The notes under the pieces: model-generated
Told to the model about the DNA's origin: nothing
Databases searched by the model: none
The model's input: the letters and a program-made list of their open reading frames with translations, nothing else
Shown here: one piece after another, positions 9,431-17,713 of the stretch
Layout: each line of letters opens with the position of its first letter
Position numbering within the stretch: position 1 is the stretch's first letter
Position numbers and translations under genes: made by a program
NCBI GenBank assembly: GCA_964494345.1
Contig: CAZBSI010000003.1
Span: forward strand, 310,001-374,000
DNA: 64,000 nucleotides
Source of the DNA: DTKD01 sp964494345
GTDB taxonomy: Bacteria > Armatimonadota > UBA5829
Direction: 5' to 3'

Positions 9431-10168
9431 TTAGTCGACTGAGGAATGTTTTGCAATGCACGTGCGCCCGGTTCCAGACGTCGAGCTCAGGCAGAGGCGA
9501 TCCTGGTCGGTGTTGAGAACTTCTAAAATCCAATCCAGCAGATCATCAACAGCCCTGCGAGGTTTCTCTGAAAGGTAGTAATCGTGGTTGGGATAGAGCA
9601 GGGTTTTCACAAAGCCCTTAGTGCGGGCGGTGATTTTTATTATGTTGTCTACTACGCCGTTTTGACCGTTTTCTCCGCTCATAAGCAACAGCGGCTTGCC
9701 GGCGACCCAGCGCAGGCAGCACTGTGAGATATCCGCAGGTGAGACAGCGGCTATGCCCCGAACAGTGCGGCACACAGACCCCGCCGCGAGCGCGACAGCC
9801 GCGCCATAAGACCAGCCAAGCAGCACGACGTCGCTTACGCCCTCATCATCGAGATACTGGCACAGCAACAGTACATCGATAGCGCACTCGGCACAGTCAC
9901 CCGGAACACGATACTGCAGCGACATCGCACCGATTCCAAGCTTAGACAGCTCATCAGCTATTATATCAAACTGCGAATCAAAGCCATCTTCAGCCCATTC
10001 GTCGCCGAGCATAATAACTGCCTGTCGCACGCTCCTATCGATATGAAGCTGCGCTTTGAGGTCTCCACGAGTGGTGCTCAGGGTGATCCGTTTGCAGGTG
10101 TCGGATACAGCCTGCTCCCGAACGCCGATCACGTAGATATGACTTTGATTGCAGTTTGTGGTGGGCAT
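9431..10168 (-). CDS. Alpha/beta hydrolase fold protein
   Basis: A 245-residue soluble protein with a nucleophile elbow GWSYGAA (S120) and a candidate catalytic histidine, H195, in LYPNHDYYLSEKP. The acid is likely an Asp/Glu near SGENGQNGVVDN. The central sequence ADELSKLGIGAMSLQYRVPG and the surrounding strand-helix pattern fit dienelactone-hydrolase-like or prolyl-oligopeptidase-like small hydrolases. The substrate is unknown. It lies upstream of dapA on the same strand with a 59-bp gap. Confidence 0.8.
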   Translation of the reverse strand: MPTTNCNQSHIYVIGVREQAVSDTCKRITLSTTRGDLKAQLHIDRSVRQAVIMLGDEWAEDGFDSQFDIIADELSKLGIGAMSLQYRVPGDCAECAIDVLLLCQYLDDEGVSDVVLLGWSYGAAVALAAGSVCRTVRGIAAVSPADISQCCLRWVAGKPLLLMSGENGQNGVVDNIIKITARTKGFVKTLLYPNHDYYLSEKPRRAVDDLLDWILEVLNTDQDRLCLSSTSGTGRTCIAKHSSVD

Positions 10169-10258
10169 AGATCGTCTCAGAATATCAGCCTTGCATCCTG
10201 TGTCAGGAGAATTACCCCCTATATTCCGTGACGAAACCGACCTGCAAAGGTTCCGATA

Positions 10259-11173
10259 TCAGGCTGATGTGCTGTGGGACCTTGCTTCCGCGTGCCCGAT
10301 AATTATCATCCCAGTCACCACCAGCGATGCCCCGACAAATACCGTAGGGGTGACGACCTCGGCTAAAAAGATTCTGGCGGCGAATATGGTGAGTATCGGC
10401 AGTACGCAGGTGATGACGCCCGCAGTCGAAGCGTCGAGGGTCTCGAAGCCTTTAGCCATCAGAGCATAGGCCCCCAGAGTGGACAATACCACCAGCACGA
10501 ACAGCCATACCCAAACCGAGATATCAAGCGGCTGGGTGCTCTTGTATCCGGCGGCCATAAAGGGGAATGTGAACACTGCTGCGGCTGCGAAAATACAGGC
10601 CAGTGCAGAGGAAACCGCCACTCCCCGCTCGACGAGGATCTTTTGGGCTATGCCGTAGACAGCCCAAAACGGGGCACAGGCGACTATGAGCATGTTGCCG
10701 ATGAAATAATCGGATTTCACCAGCGCCGCGAAGCCCTCGCCGTTCCATATCGCAGCAAATACCCCGGCGAATGTGACCAGTGTGCCGAAGAGCTTCATTC
10801 CGCTGAGACGATCCTTGAGCCACAAATGGCCGAGTATTACCAGCCATATCGCCTCGAAATTGACGACCACGTTGCCAGCCGAAGCAGTGGTCAGCTTGAT
10901 GCCGACAGTGTAAAGCACATAATTCAGACAGATTCCGGCGCCAGCGAGGATAATCAGCCAATAATCCCTGCTGTGTATTCGCTTCAGTTCCCCGCTGATT
11001 CGCGCAAACATCAACAGCAGCAGAGATGATACCGCGAAACGAAGCCAGGTTATTGTGTAAGCATCAAGGGCGACGCTTACCTTTTTTACACTGATCGGAA
11101 CCAGCGCCCACAATACCGTCGCTGCCAGCACGTAGGAGAACCCAGTGAGCGTGCTCTTTCTGGCCGCGCTCAT
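10259..11173 (-). CDS. EamA (DMT superfamily) permease
   Basis: A 304-residue integral membrane protein with about ten helices arranged as two EamA repeats, typical of drug/metabolite exporters such as YdcZ/RhaT-like proteins. The chosen start is the ATG at 11173, which overlaps the stop of the upstream PHP gene as ATGA and is followed by MSAARKSTLTGFSYVLAATVLW. A longer in-frame reading exists upstream but lacks membrane character and would overlap the PHP gene by about 100 bp. Translational coupling with the PHP phosphoesterase is likely. The transported substrate cannot be read from sequence. Confidence 0.88.
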   Translation of the reverse strand: MSAARKSTLTGFSYVLAATVLWALVPISVKKVSVALDAYTITWLRFAVSSLLLLMFARISGELKRIHSRDYWLIILAGAGICLNYVLYTVGIKLTTASAGNVVVNFEAIWLVILGHLWLKDRLSGMKLFGTLVTFAGVFAAIWNGEGFAALVKSDYFIGNMLIVACAPFWAVYGIAQKILVERGVAVSSALACIFAAAAVFTFPFMAAGYKSTQPLDISVWVWLFVLVVLSTLGAYALMAKGFETLDASTAGVITCVLPILTIFAARIFLAEVVTPTVFVGASLVVTGMIIIGHAEARSHSTSA

Positions 11174-12006
11174 ATTTGTACCTTCGCTGCAGCTTCTTTC
11201 AACTGTTTTACAACCTCGACCGCAACGGTCACGCTGCCGATTTGTGTTCTCTTGCCACCTGTTATGCAATGAGAATCGGAGCCGCCTGTGGCGATCAAGC
11301 CTCGTTTGACTGCGAATTTCTCATAGAAGCGCGTAGTAGCAGGGCCGTGATCGGGGTGTCTGGCCTCGATTCCGCGCATGCCCTCGTCTATGAGGTCAAC
11401 CAGAACCTCGTCTCTGTTCAGTTTGCCGGGGTGAGCGCAGCAGGCTACTCCACCAGCCTGGATGATCAGTCTAACAGCATCGGTCGGGCTGATCTTATAG
11501 CGACCAACATAACCGGGCGCGCCTTCCTGAAGCCATTTTCCGAAGGCGGCGTCTATAGAGCCGACTTCGCCTATCTCCATGAGTGCTCTGGCTACATGCG
11601 GCCTGCCGATGGCCCCACCCTGCGCCAGTTCCAGGACTTTTTCGAATGTTATCGGCACCCCGGCCGCGTTAAGTTGCTCCACCATTTTCCTGCCGCGATT
11701 TTCACGGCTGTCGCGCAGCACGTTAAGTTGCTCGACTAAAGCGGGGTTATGGTAATCGAAAAAGTATCCGAGCACATGCACTTCGGTGTTATGGCCGTGT
11801 ATGGCGCTGATCTCTATGCCCGGCACTACGGTGATTCCGAACTTGTGGCCGGCTTCAAGGGCTTCATCAAGACCATCGACCGTGTCGTGATCCGTTATAC
11901 CAATTGCACCCAGCCCCAAATCCGCAGCGGCCTGGACTACCTTTTTTGGGGTCCAGGCGCCATCTGAGGCGGTGGTGTGAATGTGAAGGTCTGCGAGGTG
12001 TTTCAT
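11170..12006 (-). CDS. PHP-domain phosphoesterase
   Basis: A 278-residue member of the PHP superfamily, related to YciV/TrpH (RNase AM, 3',5'-nucleotide bisphosphate phosphatase). The metal-binding motifs are all present: DLHIHTTASDG near the N terminus, GITDHDT, PGIEIS, CAHPGK and the terminal GGSDSH. Length fits the family. It probably acts on nucleotide or oligonucleotide phosphoesters, but the substrate is inferred from the family only. It is the first gene of a pair with the EamA permease and is divergent from the DUF58 gene. Confidence 0.9.
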   Translation of the reverse strand: MKHLADLHIHTTASDGAWTPKKVVQAAADLGLGAIGITDHDTVDGLDEALEAGHKFGITVVPGIEISAIHGHNTEVHVLGYFFDYHNPALVEQLNVLRDSRENRGRKMVEQLNAAGVPITFEKVLELAQGGAIGRPHVARALMEIGEVGSIDAAFGKWLQEGAPGYVGRYKISPTDAVRLIIQAGGVACCAHPGKLNRDEVLVDLIDEGMRGIEARHPDHGPATTRFYEKFAVKRGLIATGGSDSHCITGGKRTQIGSVTVAVEVVKQLKEAAAKVQI

Positions 12007-12084
12007 AATATATTTGAGTTACCCGCAGCCGAACGTTACTCCTGCACGCAGGACACATTGTTGTAGTTGTCTAAATGACAAACA

Positions 12085-13395
12085 ATGATACCCACAAATC
12101 GGTTCGTGGTTTTGCTTGTTATATCGGGGCTTGTGGTCGGCTTGTCGAGTGTGTCAGACTTGTTGTGGCCGGTCGGCATTGGCCTGGCCGCGCTGGCGCT
12201 GGCGCTTACCGTGGCGGATGGCGTGGCGCTTAGCCGGCTGCGAACGCCTGAGATTCACCGAAACGTCGACGAGAAGCTATCATTAGGTGCGGAGAACCTC
12301 GTCAAGCTGCAAATATCGAACCGATCACACTATCCAATTTACGGCAGAATAAGGGACGAATACCCGGAGGACTTTAGCGGCGCCGGTAACGTATTGAAGC
12401 TTGATTTGCCGAGTCGGTCTAATATTGAATTAACTTATAAGATAACACCGCCGCATCGCGGGGATTATGAGTTTGGGGATGTGTACCTGAGATTGCGCGG
12501 CCCGATGGGGTTGTTGACACGACAGATAAGATGTCCGCTGCGCCAGGAGGTGAAGGTCTACCCAAACCTGCTCGATCTTAGGCGTTATGATATGAACATC
12601 AGAAAGGAAAGACTTACGCAGCCCGGACTTCGCAGCGTGAAGGTCTATGGCCGTGGCACGGACTTTGAATCGCTGCGAGAGTATCTGCCCGACGATGAGT
12701 TTCGATCGATAGACTGGAAAGCCAGCGCGCGACTCAACAAGTTGGTCTCCCGACAATATCAGCTTGAGAGGTCGCAAAACGTGATGATCGTGCTGGATTG
12801 CGGCCGCGTGATGGGGCCGGTGATAGATGGGCTGAGCAGGCTGGACTGGGGTATTAACGCTGGGATGATGCTGGCGCATGTGGCGGCTTCGCGGGGAGAC
12901 AAAGTGGGATTGATGGCATTTGCCGATCAAGTCACGGCGTTTTCCGCTCCGAAATCCGGAAAAAGCCAGGCGCTGAATCTGCTTCGAGTAACATATAATT
13001 TGCGCAGCGCCGAGGGGGATTCTAATTACTCTCGAGCATTCCCGTTTTTCGCCCGGAAGTGTTCCAGGCGGAGTCTGGTGGTGATATTCACAGAGCTTAC
13101 TGACCCGGAGGCGTCGCGGCCGTTGATCTCGCAGATTGCGCTTTTGGCGAGGAAGCATCTGTGTGTGGTGATCACGATGGCAGACCCGGAAGTCCTGAAG
13201 GCAGCGAGCGACGAGCCGAAGACAGCTCAGGATGTGTTTCAGGCCGCAGTCGCAAAGCAGGTGATACGATCCCGGCAGTTGGCTGCCGCTGAGGTTATGA
13301 AGTCGGGCGCGATTGTGCTGGATGTGCTGCCGGATGAGTTCTCACCGGCGGTTGTGGATGCATATCTTAATATTAAGGCTTCTGGTCGGCTGTAG
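12085..13395 (+). CDS. DUF58 domain membrane-anchored protein
   Basis: A 436-residue protein with two N-terminal hydrophobic helices (residues about 6-24 and 28-46), a beta-rich middle region and the DUF58 signature around residues 195-220 (GRGTDFESLREYLPDDEFRSIDWKASAR). A VWA-like fold follows (VMIVLDCGR, MIDAS-like aspartate). DUF58 proteins usually sit in MoxR ATPase, DUF58, transglutaminase or SpoIIM clusters of unclear chaperone-like role. Here a SpoIIM gene is adjacent but convergent. No clear Shine-Dalgarno precedes the ATG. Confidence 0.9.
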   Translation: MIPTNRFVVLLVISGLVVGLSSVSDLLWPVGIGLAALALALTVADGVALSRLRTPEIHRNVDEKLSLGAENLVKLQISNRSHYPIYGRIRDEYPEDFSGAGNVLKLDLPSRSNIELTYKITPPHRGDYEFGDVYLRLRGPMGLLTRQIRCPLRQEVKVYPNLLDLRRYDMNIRKERLTQPGLRSVKVYGRGTDFESLREYLPDDEFRSIDWKASARLNKLVSRQYQLERSQNVMIVLDCGRVMGPVIDGLSRLDWGINAGMMLAHVAASRGDKVGLMAFADQVTAFSAPKSGKSQALNLLRVTYNLRSAEGDSNYSRAFPFFARKCSRRSLVVIFTELTDPEASRPLISQIALLARKHLCVVITMADPEVLKAASDEPKTAQDVFQAAVAKQVIRSRQLAAAEVMKSGAIVLDVLPDEFSPAVVDAYLNIKASGRL

Positions 13396-14317
13396 CGCCT
13401 GCGAAACCCAGGTAGATAATAAGCCCGAGCGCGGTGAGAGCGGCGAACCCCAGTTTGATAGAGGCGGACAGACCGGACGGAGTGATAAAGCCCTCTATTA
13501 TTCCGGCGATGACAAATAATATGACTGCTCCAGCGAAGAGACGCAGAGAAGTTGCTCCGGCCAATCTGATTGAATCTACGCGCCTGAGATTGCCGGGGGC
13601 GATGATAGATGCGCCTAGATATAACCCCGCACCGCCGCAGATGAATATCGCCATCAATTCGATCACGCCGTGAGGCAGTATAAAAGCCCAGAACCTGCTC
13701 GCGCCTAATACCGGGATGGCCTTTGTGGCAACCGCACCTATCACCAGGCCGTTTTTCGCCAGTTCAAAGACAGTATATGAGCCAGCCGTAATTCCCCCAA
13801 CAAACGCGATAATGCCCACGTTGATGTTGTTGGTCATAATGAATGTGGACAATAAAGATGGGTCCATGTCCGCAAGCGGGCTTTGTTCACCTGGTTTTGG
13901 TTTGGCTATTTGACCAGGTATCATCGTGTCGCGTACTTCCGGAACGGCTGCAGAGATCGCCCACCCCGCCGCAAAGATTGACGCCGCGACCATGCTGTAT
14001 AAAACGGTGGCACGGAATAGTCTGGGAAAGTCGCGTAATACAAAGGATATTGCGCCGGCTAATCGAGCCGATTGCGGGACATATAAAACCCCATGGGCAC
14101 GGGCCGCAAGCTCGTTAAGGTAGAGTATGAGTCCTTCGCTGGCGCCTTGACCGCGCACAAAGGACAAGTCTGAGATTATGGCCCTGTAGTCGGCGCCGAG
14201 GGATCGGAGTTGGTCGCGGGAGAGGGACCGGACTCCGCCGACCTGAACTCTGTTGAGCGCCTCCGAGAAGCGTTCCCAGAATTGTTTTTTCTGTTGGATG
14301 TATGCTCTTTCGTCCAC
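13373..14317 (-). CDS. SpoIIM family (stage II sporulation protein M-like) membrane protein
   Basis: A 314-residue protein with a soluble N-terminal helical region (about 1-95) and about five to six membrane helices. It carries the SpoIIM hallmarks MTNNINVGIIAFVGGITAG and ILPHGVIELMAIFICGGAG. In non-sporulating bacteria this family accompanies DUF58, MoxR and RDD proteins. The start is GTG at 14317. Its 3' end overlaps the convergent DUF58 gene by 23 bp, unusual for a conserved partner, so the two mRNAs are complementary at their ends. Confidence 0.88.
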   Translation of the reverse strand: MDERAYIQQKKQFWERFSEALNRVQVGGVRSLSRDQLRSLGADYRAIISDLSFVRGQGASEGLILYLNELAARAHGVLYVPQSARLAGAISFVLRDFPRLFRATVLYSMVAASIFAAGWAISAAVPEVRDTMIPGQIAKPKPGEQSPLADMDPSLLSTFIMTNNINVGIIAFVGGITAGSYTVFELAKNGLVIGAVATKAIPVLGASRFWAFILPHGVIELMAIFICGGAGLYLGASIIAPGNLRRVDSIRLAGATSLRLFAGAVILFVIAGIIEGFITPSGLSASIKLGFAALTALGLIIYLGFAGATADQKP

Positions 14318-14350
14318 AGTTGGATTATAGCAGATTAGGAAAGAAAGGAC

Positions 14351-14594
14351 ATCGGACGGCGGAAAAGCAGATTTCTCGCTGCGCTCGAAATGACGAAGGG
14401 GGTGGCCATAATGACGGAGGGGTCGAAATGGCGGGGCGTCGAAATGACGTGGCGTCGAAATGGCGGGGGTCGAAATGGCGGGGTCGCAATGACGGGGTCG
14501 AAATGACGAGGGCGTCGAAATGGCGGGGTCGAAATGGCGGGGGTCGAAATGACGGGGGTCGAAATGACGATATTTATGGCCTTACGTCGAAATG
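14351..14594. repeat. REP-like head plus about eleven tandem units, array 2
   Basis: A 45-bp head (14351-14395) identical to that at 43861-43905 contains an imperfect 21-bp palindrome centred on CTGCG (14372-14392). It is followed by about eleven variants of TCGAAATG(A/G)C separated by 5-10 G-rich bases. The last unit (about 14585-14595) lies inside the final codons of fmt. Reading frames across the array are spurious. Confidence 0.85.
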
Positions 14595-15506
14595 ATCGCC
14601 GGTTTTTATGCCGCCGCGGGCGAAGTCGGCGGCGGTCATTTTTTTGCGGGATTCTGGCTGGACTTCTATCAACCGCACCGAACCAGTCCCCGCTGCGACC
14701 TCTATGCCTTTATTGTCAATGGCCAGTATCAACCCCGGTTCCCCGCTGAGATTTGAGACTGCCGCTTTGCACACTTTGACCTGCGAGCCGGCTAATTTTG
14801 AGAACGCGCCGGGTCTTGGAGTGCATCCTCTGATGAGATTTACTATGTCCTGCGCCGGCCGGCTCCAGTCGATTGACCCGGCATCACGCTTCAGAGAGGG
14901 CGCCTTTGTGGCTAAGTCATCGTCCTGGGGGATCGGGGCGATTGTGTTGTCTTTCAATCCAGTAAGTGTGCGCAACAGCAAATCTGCACCCATTAAAGCC
15001 AATCTCGCGCCGAGTTGACCGGCGTTTTCGTTGGGGTCAATATCCAGCGTGCTTTGCAACAATATATCGCCGGTGTCCAGTCCGGCATCCATGAACATTG
15101 TGGTTATGCCAGTCTGCTTTTCGCCGGAAATCAAAGCGTATTGAACAGGAGCTGCTCCGCGATACTTAGGAAGAATAGAGCCGTGGATATTAACACAGCC
15201 GATCGACGGCCAATCGAGCAACTCCTGCGGCACAATCTGGCCATATGCGGCGACTACCATCACATCAATTGGGCTAAATGACTTAATTTCAGCGATAGAC
15301 TCTGGCTGTCGCATTTTTTCGGGCTGGAGAGTCGGAATCGAATGGGCCTGAGCTATCATTTTGGTTGGCGGCATTTGCATTTCCCTGCCACGACCCTTTG
15401 GCCTGTCCGGCTGCGTGATTACAGCGACCACTTCGTGCGGAGACGCGATTAAAGCCTCAAGCGCCGGCACCGCAAACTCGCTTGTCCCCGCAAAGATGAT
15501 TCTCAT
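14574..15506 (-). CDS. fmt: Methionyl-tRNA formyltransferase
   Basis: Fmt formylates the initiator Met-tRNA using 10-formyltetrahydrofolate. The 310-residue protein shows MRIIFAGTSEFAVPALEAL, the QPDRPKGRG loop, the catalytic region NIHGSILPKYRGAAPVQYALISGE and the following TGITTMFMDAGLDTGDIL. The C-terminal domain ends GIKTGDHFDVRP. It starts immediately after the TIGR03790 stop codon (TAA-ATG), with a GGAG about 9 bp upstream, and is the last gene of the gmk operon. The def-fmt pairing is conserved widely, here interrupted by one gene. Confidence 0.97.
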   Translation of the reverse strand: MRIIFAGTSEFAVPALEALIASPHEVVAVITQPDRPKGRGREMQMPPTKMIAQAHSIPTLQPEKMRQPESIAEIKSFSPIDVMVVAAYGQIVPQELLDWPSIGCVNIHGSILPKYRGAAPVQYALISGEKQTGITTMFMDAGLDTGDILLQSTLDIDPNENAGQLGARLALMGADLLLRTLTGLKDNTIAPIPQDDDLATKAPSLKRDAGSIDWSRPAQDIVNLIRGCTPRPGAFSKLAGSQVKVCKAAVSNLSGEPGLILAIDNKGIEVAAGTGSVRLIEVQPESRKKMTAADFARGGIKTGDHFDVRP

Positions 15507-17165
15507 TTAGTTCTTCTCCTGCAGTACCGGCCCATAAGGCGCCATTAGTGGATCGCCGAGGAGTATAGTTTTGTAACCCAGGTGACGCGTCCCCATATAA
15601 GCAGCTTCAGCCCAGGTGTATCCTTTGGCGTACTGCGGCAGGCTGACACCCGCGTTTACAAAGTCGGCGCCAGGCTCAGAGACGGCGGCGTTGATGCCGG
15701 AACAGCCATCGCGGATGTATTCGGCGGAACATTGCCTGGCGAGATAGACCTCCGCGTATCTGCCCTTTGACTGCTGCTTTTCATTCCACAGCAGATCGTT
15801 TGGAGTAAATGTAAGCGTGGAGTAAGTCAACGCACTGCCGTCGTGATAGCCAGAGTCTTTATCTGGATAGTAGACCTGAATCTTAGTTTTGTGATCCGTC
15901 GGCCATTTAATCTCGGGGTCGGAGAGATCGATTTCCGCGATGCCATCCGCCCCAACCACAGCAGATTTCAACACGGTGTCTTTATAATCCAACAACGCCA
16001 CCTTATAGCCCTGGAAGTGCTTCACCGTGCTGCCGACTTTGTAGCTGACCAATACCCGCATCACAGGTCGGCTTATCTGGCTGGTTTTTGGGTTGGCGGA
16101 CTCTGATGAACCGATAGTTTTGTAGCCATACGCATGCTGCGGGCTGCGCAGTTGCTGGCCGCCTGCGGATTCGTTGATTATGGCGACAGCTCCTGGCTTC
16201 CAGGTAAAATGCGGCCTGCCCCAGTCGGTTTTGGTCAGGATATCGAGATCGTGCATTCCGAAGCTTGCATAGCCCATTACGTCGCGCTGATTCAGATACG
16301 TAGCCGATGTGTCCGCATCACGAACAACGTTCTCAGCGCCGAGTAAGATCTTTAGAGCGGACTCGGTAGAGGCGTATCGGCCGTGGCTGTAGCCTTGATC
16401 CCCTCGCCATGGCTCATCGAGATAGAACTTACCCTTTTGGCCGGTCGAAGCCTTGCCGCGGTCGATCATATCGCGGACGTCCTTTGGCACGCTCACACCA
16501 GATAAATTGACCTTGAGATCGTCGAAGCCATCAAGGCGACAGACTAGATATCGCAGGCAATAAGTATTGCCGAATTTGGTTATGGAGTTGTCTTTTGAGG
16601 CGCGGAATGCAGCGAAGGATTGGTCTTTATTATAGTACGGGTTGAACAGACCGGTCGGCCCTCCGCCTCCCGTGCGAGTGCAGTTCGTATACGCGAAGTA
16701 ATCCGAGTCGATCACATCCGGACCGGCGTTATCGTTAAACAGCAGAGTCAAAAAAGAATCCACAGAGGTTGTCTCCGACGTTGTGCCGGGGCATTTGCCG
16801 AGAATTTTCGATGGGACGCCATAGCACGTGACCAGCACCTGGATTTTATCCCCTGCGATATTCTTTGGATTTACGCTGAGAGGCGCGGCCGTTAGTCGTT
16901 TTTGAATGCTCTGCGCCAGGGTTTTATATTGATCCTGAGAAATCGTTTCTTGTGTAGGGGCATCGACCTGGATCAGGTTTCGTGTGGGAATCCCGCGCTG
17001 CTTGCAATAATATGCGCCGATTGCCTGAGATGGCTTTGAGTTGCTGTTGACTATGACTGCGACATTTTCGGGGTTGATGGCTGCGCACAGCGGCACACAA
17101 CAGAGGGTAAGAATCGCCGCGATGACGATTAGTCCGAGACTCCTGCTTATTGTGCTGCTGTGCAT
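15507..17165 (-). CDS. TIGR03790-type secreted protein
   Basis: A 552-residue exported protein with a Sec signal peptide ending near CAAI. The TIGR03790 signature follows: NPENVAVIVNSNSKPSQAIGAYYCKQRGIPTRNLIQVDAP, with later conserved segments IQVLVTCYGVPSKI, LDGFDD and GHRHLGYKTILLGDPLMAPYGP. This family is frequent in Armatimonadota and Planctomycetota; function is unknown. The C-terminal half carries beta-rich segments. It sits between def and fmt in a housekeeping operon with 0-7 bp spacings, so it is very likely co-transcribed with them, an unexpected place for an exported protein. Confidence 0.85.
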   Translation of the reverse strand: MHSSTISRSLGLIVIAAILTLCCVPLCAAINPENVAVIVNSNSKPSQAIGAYYCKQRGIPTRNLIQVDAPTQETISQDQYKTLAQSIQKRLTAAPLSVNPKNIAGDKIQVLVTCYGVPSKILGKCPGTTSETTSVDSFLTLLFNDNAGPDVIDSDYFAYTNCTRTGGGGPTGLFNPYYNKDQSFAAFRASKDNSITKFGNTYCLRYLVCRLDGFDDLKVNLSGVSVPKDVRDMIDRGKASTGQKGKFYLDEPWRGDQGYSHGRYASTESALKILLGAENVVRDADTSATYLNQRDVMGYASFGMHDLDILTKTDWGRPHFTWKPGAVAIINESAGGQQLRSPQHAYGYKTIGSSESANPKTSQISRPVMRVLVSYKVGSTVKHFQGYKVALLDYKDTVLKSAVVGADGIAEIDLSDPEIKWPTDHKTKIQVYYPDKDSGYHDGSALTYSTLTFTPNDLLWNEKQQSKGRYAEVYLARQCSAEYIRDGCSGINAAVSEPGADFVNAGVSLPQYAKGYTWAEAAYMGTRHLGYKTILLGDPLMAPYGPVLQEKN

Positions 17166-17171
17166 GGCTTT

Positions 17172-17657
17172 TTACTCCTCGTCGTCATCGTCATCACGCA
17201 GTGACACCGCCTCTAATGTATCAGGGTCTGCGCGGTCAATGAACATTTTGCCGTCGAGATGATCGGTCTCATGTTGGAAGACGCGGGCTAAAAGCCCTTC
17301 TGCCCTGATGGTAACCTTCTTGCCGTTCTCGTCGAGACCGGTAATGGTGACGCGTTCGGCCCTCGCTACATCGCCCTGCAGGCCGGGGATGCTGAGGCAG
17401 CCCTCCACACTGATCTCCTCGCCGCTGGATCGGGTGATCTCGCCATTTACGATAGCGTGCTGCCCATCGCCGATATCATAAGTGAATACGCGTTTGGATA
17501 TGCCGATTTGGGGCGCCGCAAGTCCCAGGCCGTTTGATTCGGCCATAATCACATACATTTTCTCAATAAGCGCCTTGATTTCGTCGTCAAACTCGACCTC
17601 TTCCGCCCGCTGCCGCAACACCGGGTCGCCGTATCGAACTATTGGGTTATCCGCCAT
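17172..17657 (-). CDS. def: Peptide deformylase
   Basis: Removes the N-formyl group from nascent proteins using a bound Fe2+ or Zn2+. All three motifs are present: GLGLAAPQIG, EGCLS and QHETDHLDG (metal ligands Cys and two His, catalytic Glu). The ATG at 17657 has GGAG six bases upstream and gives a 161-residue protein starting MADNPIVRYGDPVLRQ. A 19-residue longer form from the ATG at 17714 overlaps the priA stop as TAATG and is less likely. The C terminus is an acidic run (DDDDDEE). Confidence 0.96.
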   Translation of the reverse strand: MADNPIVRYGDPVLRQRAEEVEFDDEIKALIEKMYVIMAESNGLGLAAPQIGISKRVFTYDIGDGQHAIVNGEITRSSGEEISVEGCLSIPGLQGDVARAERVTITGLDENGKKVTIRAEGLLARVFQHETDHLDGKMFIDRADPDTLEAVSLRDDDDDEE

Positions 17658-17713
17658 ATTAAGCTCCGCTGAAATTGAATTGTATATTGTGGTCGCATCA
17701 ATAGACCGACCCA

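Noticed and set aside
11174..11269. N-terminal extension of the EamA permease
   Set aside because: The extra residues are polar, lie inside the PHP gene and lack a ribosome site; the ATGA-coupled ATG is better.
12069..12083. Small inverted repeat TTGTC-TAAAT-GACAA before the DUF58 gene
   Set aside because: Only 5-bp arms; not distinguishable from chance, and no regulator nearby.
14351..14594. Regularly spaced short repeats that could suggest a CRISPR array
   Set aside because: Units are about 10 bp with 5-10 bp G-rich spacers, there are no 20-40 bp unique spacers, and no cas genes are present.
14302..14595. A 97-codon reading frame through the second repeat array
   Set aside because: It is made of the repeat unit (GRNDG-like residues), has no ribosome binding site and is a by-product of the repeat.
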